Origin: Acidocella sp. 35-58-6
Lineage (GTDB): Bacteria > Pseudomonadota > Alphaproteobacteria > Acetobacterales > Acetobacteraceae
Length of the DNA stretch: 6,856 nt
Direction: 5' to 3'
NCBI GenBank assembly: GCA_002281005.1
Contig: NCFD01000064.1
Location: 1-6,856 of the forward strand
Each line of letters opens with the position of its first letter. Position 1 is the stretch's first letter. The position numbers and the translations under genes were made by a program. Positions 4,969 to 6,856 of the stretch are shown one piece after another. The notes beneath the pieces were generated by a model, which saw only the letters and a list, made by a program, of their open reading frames with translations, made no database searches and was not told the DNA's origin.

Positions 4969-6750
4969 TTGTCCGATAGCCAGAACATCGAAGTGGCGCA
5001 GTCTGCACCAACTTCTGTTGACGCCGAGTCTACAGCTCAAGCTGCCATAACGGTTGAAGCCCAGCCCGAAGCTGCGGTTGATGAAGCCGCCGCGCCAGCG
5101 CATGGGGTGAGTGAGACTGAGCCGCATGAGGACGACGAGGATGCGGATGGCTTCGCCCCACTCGGACTCTCTGAGCCGATTCTGCGGGCATTGCACGATA
5201 AAGGCTATTTGCGCCCCACCCCGATTCAAGCCCAGGCGATTCCCACCGTATTAATGGGACGTGACGTTTTAGGCTGCGCCCAGACCGGCACTGGTAAAAC
5301 CGCCGGTTTCACCTTGCCGTTACTTGATATTCTCTCTGGCTCACGCGCCCGCGCCCGGATGCCGCGCTCCTTAATTCTCGAGCCAACGCGCGAATTGGCC
5401 TTGCAGGTAGCCGAAAATTTCGTGGCCTATGGCAAATACCTCAAGCTCAACCACGCGCTGCTGATTGGTGGCGAGAGCATGAACGACCAAAAGGACGCGC
5501 TGACCAAGGGTGTTGACGTTCTTATTGCCACGCCGGGCCGGTTGATCGATTTGTTTGAGCGCGGCGGCTTGATGCTGAATGATGTGCGCGTGCTGGTGAT
5601 CGATGAAGCCGACCGGATGCTGGATATGGGGTTCATCCCAGACATTGAGCGCATCGTGGCAATGCTGCCGAAAACCCGCCAGACATTGTTTTTCTCGGCC
5701 ACCATGGCACCGGAAATCCGCCGGCTGGCCGATGCGTTTTTGCAGAACCCCAAGGAGATCACTGTCTCCAAACCGGCTTCGGTGGCCACCACCATCACCA
5801 GCGGGCTGGTATTGGTGCAAACCCACGACAAGCGCGAGGCTTTGCGCCGGTTGATTAAATCCGAGGATGTGCAGAACGCGCTGATATTCTGTAATCGCAA
5901 GCGTGATGTCGATATTCTGCTGAAATCTTTGCTCAAGCACGGTTTTGATGCTGGAGCGCTGCATGGCGATCTGGCGCAGTCGGTACGGTTTGCCACGCTC
6001 GAGAAATTCAAGGCCAATGAAATCCGGCTGCTGGTTTGCTCTGATGTGGCGGCCCGCGGGATCGACATTGGCGGCTTGAGCCATGTGTTCAATTTCGATG
6101 TGCCGCACCACGCTGAGGATTACGTGCACCGCATTGGCCGCACTGGCCGCGCCGGGCGCGATGGCAGGGCATTCACAATCGCCACGCCTGACGACAAACT
6201 GGCGGTGGAGGCTGTTGAAAAGCTGATCTCCGCCCCGATTCCGCGCATTGAAATTCCGGGCCTGGATCCTGCCGAATGGTCGGAGGATGACGGCCGGCGT
6301 GGCCGTGGCCGTGGCCGTGGCAAGCCCGTAGGCAAGCCTGCCGCTAAATCATCTGCCAAGCCGCGCGATGAAGAGCCGCGCCGCGAGCGCAACGCCCGCC
6401 CGCCGCGTGGTGAAGCACGTGGTGAACCACGTGTGGAAGCCCGTGTCGAAACGCGCGTTGAACCAGCGCGGGTTGAGCAACCTGTTGCTGACGCGCCGAA
6501 ACGCGAAGAATACCGCCGCCGCGAACCGCGTTTTGCTGAGCGCGGCGAGCGTCATGAGCGCTTTGACCGTGGCCAGGATAACGGCCCCAGTGTGCGCGGG
6601 TTTGGCAATGATATTCCCGCCTTTATGCTCATCCGCAAACGCGCCGCTTTGAGCAAATTGGCCGAGGCCGAGTTGAATGAAGGCGCTGACCACGATATAT
6701 CCTCCGATGATACCAACAATCCCAGCAATAAGGCTGATATCGCCGCATGA
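4969..6750 (+). CDS. DEAD-box ATP-dependent RNA helicase, RhlE-like
   Basis: This 593-residue protein unwinds or remodels RNA, typically in ribosome assembly, RNA decay or cold adaptation. Motifs in order: Q motif (FAPLGL to PTPIQ, about 62-86), I AQTGTGKT (104-111), Ia PTREL (139-143), Ib TPGR (188-191), II DEAD (212-215), III SAT (243-245), IV ALIFCN (304-309), V ARGID (362-366), VI HRIGRTGR (387-394). All catalytic motifs are intact. The core is flanked by an acidic low-complexity N-terminal tail (about 17-60) and a basic, Arg/Gly-rich tail (about 440-545), then a short non-repetitive end, GFGNDIPAFMLI (544-555). The start is taken as TTG at 4969 because an in-frame TGA lies directly before it and no in-frame ATG precedes the core; the GTG codons at 4993 and 5107 lack clear ribosome sites. 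RhlE-like is judged from the core sequence style. The stop overlaps the next gene. Confidence 0.93.
   Translation: MSDSQNIEVAQSAPTSVDAESTAQAAITVEAQPEAAVDEAAAPAHGVSETEPHEDDEDADGFAPLGLSEPILRALHDKGYLRPTPIQAQAIPTVLMGRDVLGCAQTGTGKTAGFTLPLLDILSGSRARARMPRSLILEPTRELALQVAENFVAYGKYLKLNHALLIGGESMNDQKDALTKGVDVLIATPGRLIDLFERGGLMLNDVRVLVIDEADRMLDMGFIPDIERIVAMLPKTRQTLFFSATMAPEIRRLADAFLQNPKEITVSKPASVATTITSGLVLVQTHDKREALRRLIKSEDVQNALIFCNRKRDVDILLKSLLKHGFDAGALHGDLAQSVRFATLEKFKANEIRLLVCSDVAARGIDIGGLSHVFNFDVPHHAEDYVHRIGRTGRAGRDGRAFTIATPDDKLAVEAVEKLISAPIPRIEIPGLDPAEWSEDDGRRGRGRGRGKPVGKPAAKSSAKPRDEEPRRERNARPPRGEARGEPRVEARVETRVEPARVEQPVADAPKREEYRRREPRFAERGERHERFDRGQDNGPSVRGFGNDIPAFMLIRKRAALSKLAEAELNEGADHDISSDDTNNPSNKADIAA
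6298..6321 (+). repeat. Four tandem CGTGGC units encoding RGRGRGRG
   Basis: Four exact six-base copies sit at the start of the helicase's basic tail. They encode Arg-Gly repeats, which commonly bind RNA without sequence preference. Exact DNA repeats like this can gain or lose units in frame by slippage. Confidence 0.85.
6406..6465 (+). repeat. Five 12-base repeats encoding R-(G/V)-E-(A/P/T)
   Basis: Five successive four-residue units (helicase residues 480-499: RGEA, RGEP, RVEA, RVET, RVEP) are encoded by related 12-base units. An extra Ala codon then breaks the register before one more RVE. The units alternate positive and negative charge and are probably disordered. Confidence 0.75.
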
Positions 6751-6856
6751 ATGTTATTGGAAAAGTCGCTGATAATAACCTCCGCAAGAAGGGTAAATTC
6801 ACCTCCTTCCAGTGGGATGACGCGTTGCGATTTGACGAGCAACTAACCGAAGAAGA
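6747..6856 (+). CDS. gcdH: Acyl-CoA dehydrogenase, probably glutaryl-CoA dehydrogenase (3' partial)
   Basis: Only the first 36 residues are present, starting MNVIGKVADNNLRKK. The stretch FQWDDALRFDEQLTEEE (residues 21-37, the last codon cut by the window end) resembles the N-terminus of glutaryl-CoA dehydrogenases, where a Phe-x-Trp-Asp/Glu-Asp, then a Leu-rich Asp-x-Gln-Leu-Thr-Glu segment begins the first helix. That enzyme is a flavoprotein that oxidises and decarboxylates glutaryl-CoA to crotonyl-CoA in lysine and tryptophan breakdown. The ATG at 6747 overlaps the helicase TGA (ATGA) and is the only start after an in-frame stop at 6735. No strong ribosome site is visible, so translation may be coupled. 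With so little sequence, another acyl-CoA dehydrogenase subfamily is possible. Confidence 0.6.
   Translation, partial: MNVIGKVADNNLRKKGKFTSFQWDDALRFDEQLTEE

Noticed and set aside
5371..6129. Minus-strand open frame of 252 residues inside the helicase gene
   Set aside because: Antisense to the conserved helicase core, rich in His and Gln as expected for a complement reading, and no domain recognised.
6751..6820. Second ATG after the helicase stop, in another frame
   Set aside because: It runs into a stop within about 30 codons, while the ATG at 6747 gives the acyl-CoA dehydrogenase-like sequence.

Overview
The window looks like ordinary chromosomal DNA of a moderately GC-rich alphaproteobacterium. 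This placement is a judgement from protein style: a TPR-sulfotransferase, a DUF3429 membrane protein, a CueR/HmrR copper module, a DEAD-box helicase with charged tails and a glutaryl-CoA-dehydrogenase-like N-terminus. No rRNA, tRNA, CRISPR or insertion sequence was seen, and genes fill almost all of the sequence.

Region 1 (1-2010, plus strand): the 3' part of a TPR-repeat sulfotransferase gene that begins before the window, then, 37 bases on, a small five-helix DUF3429 membrane protein. The stop of the latter overlaps the stop of the next, convergent gene.

Region 2 (2007-4844): a compact copper-homeostasis module. A 71-residue CopZ-type copper chaperone lies on the minus strand. Diverging from it are the P1B-1 copper-exporting ATPase CopA and, overlapping its stop codon (ATGA), a CueR-type MerR activator with the monovalent-metal cysteine pair. 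The 94-base divergent gap holds a perfect 26-bp palindrome (2265-2290). Each arm supplies a TTGACC -35 box and an ACCTTCC half-site, one pointing each way. Each -35 is followed by an unusually long 19-20 bp spacer and a TATCA-type -10, the hallmark of MerR-family promoters. The likely circuit is: Cu(I) binds CueR, CueR switches on both promoters, CopZ carries copper in the cytoplasm, CopA exports it, and CueR is made from the same copA transcript. The copA transcript probably starts at or next to its ATG, so it may be leaderless.

Region 3 (4845-6856, plus strand): a 124-base gap with a weak promoter candidate and a small hairpin plus T-run. It is followed by a 593-residue RhlE-like DEAD-box RNA helicase that appears to start at TTG, with an acidic N-terminal tail and an RG/RVE-repeat C-terminal tail. 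Its stop overlaps the start of an acyl-CoA dehydrogenase gene, probably glutaryl-CoA dehydrogenase, which is cut by the window end.

The gene families are all known. The most unusual item is the arrangement of the copZ/copA promoter region.
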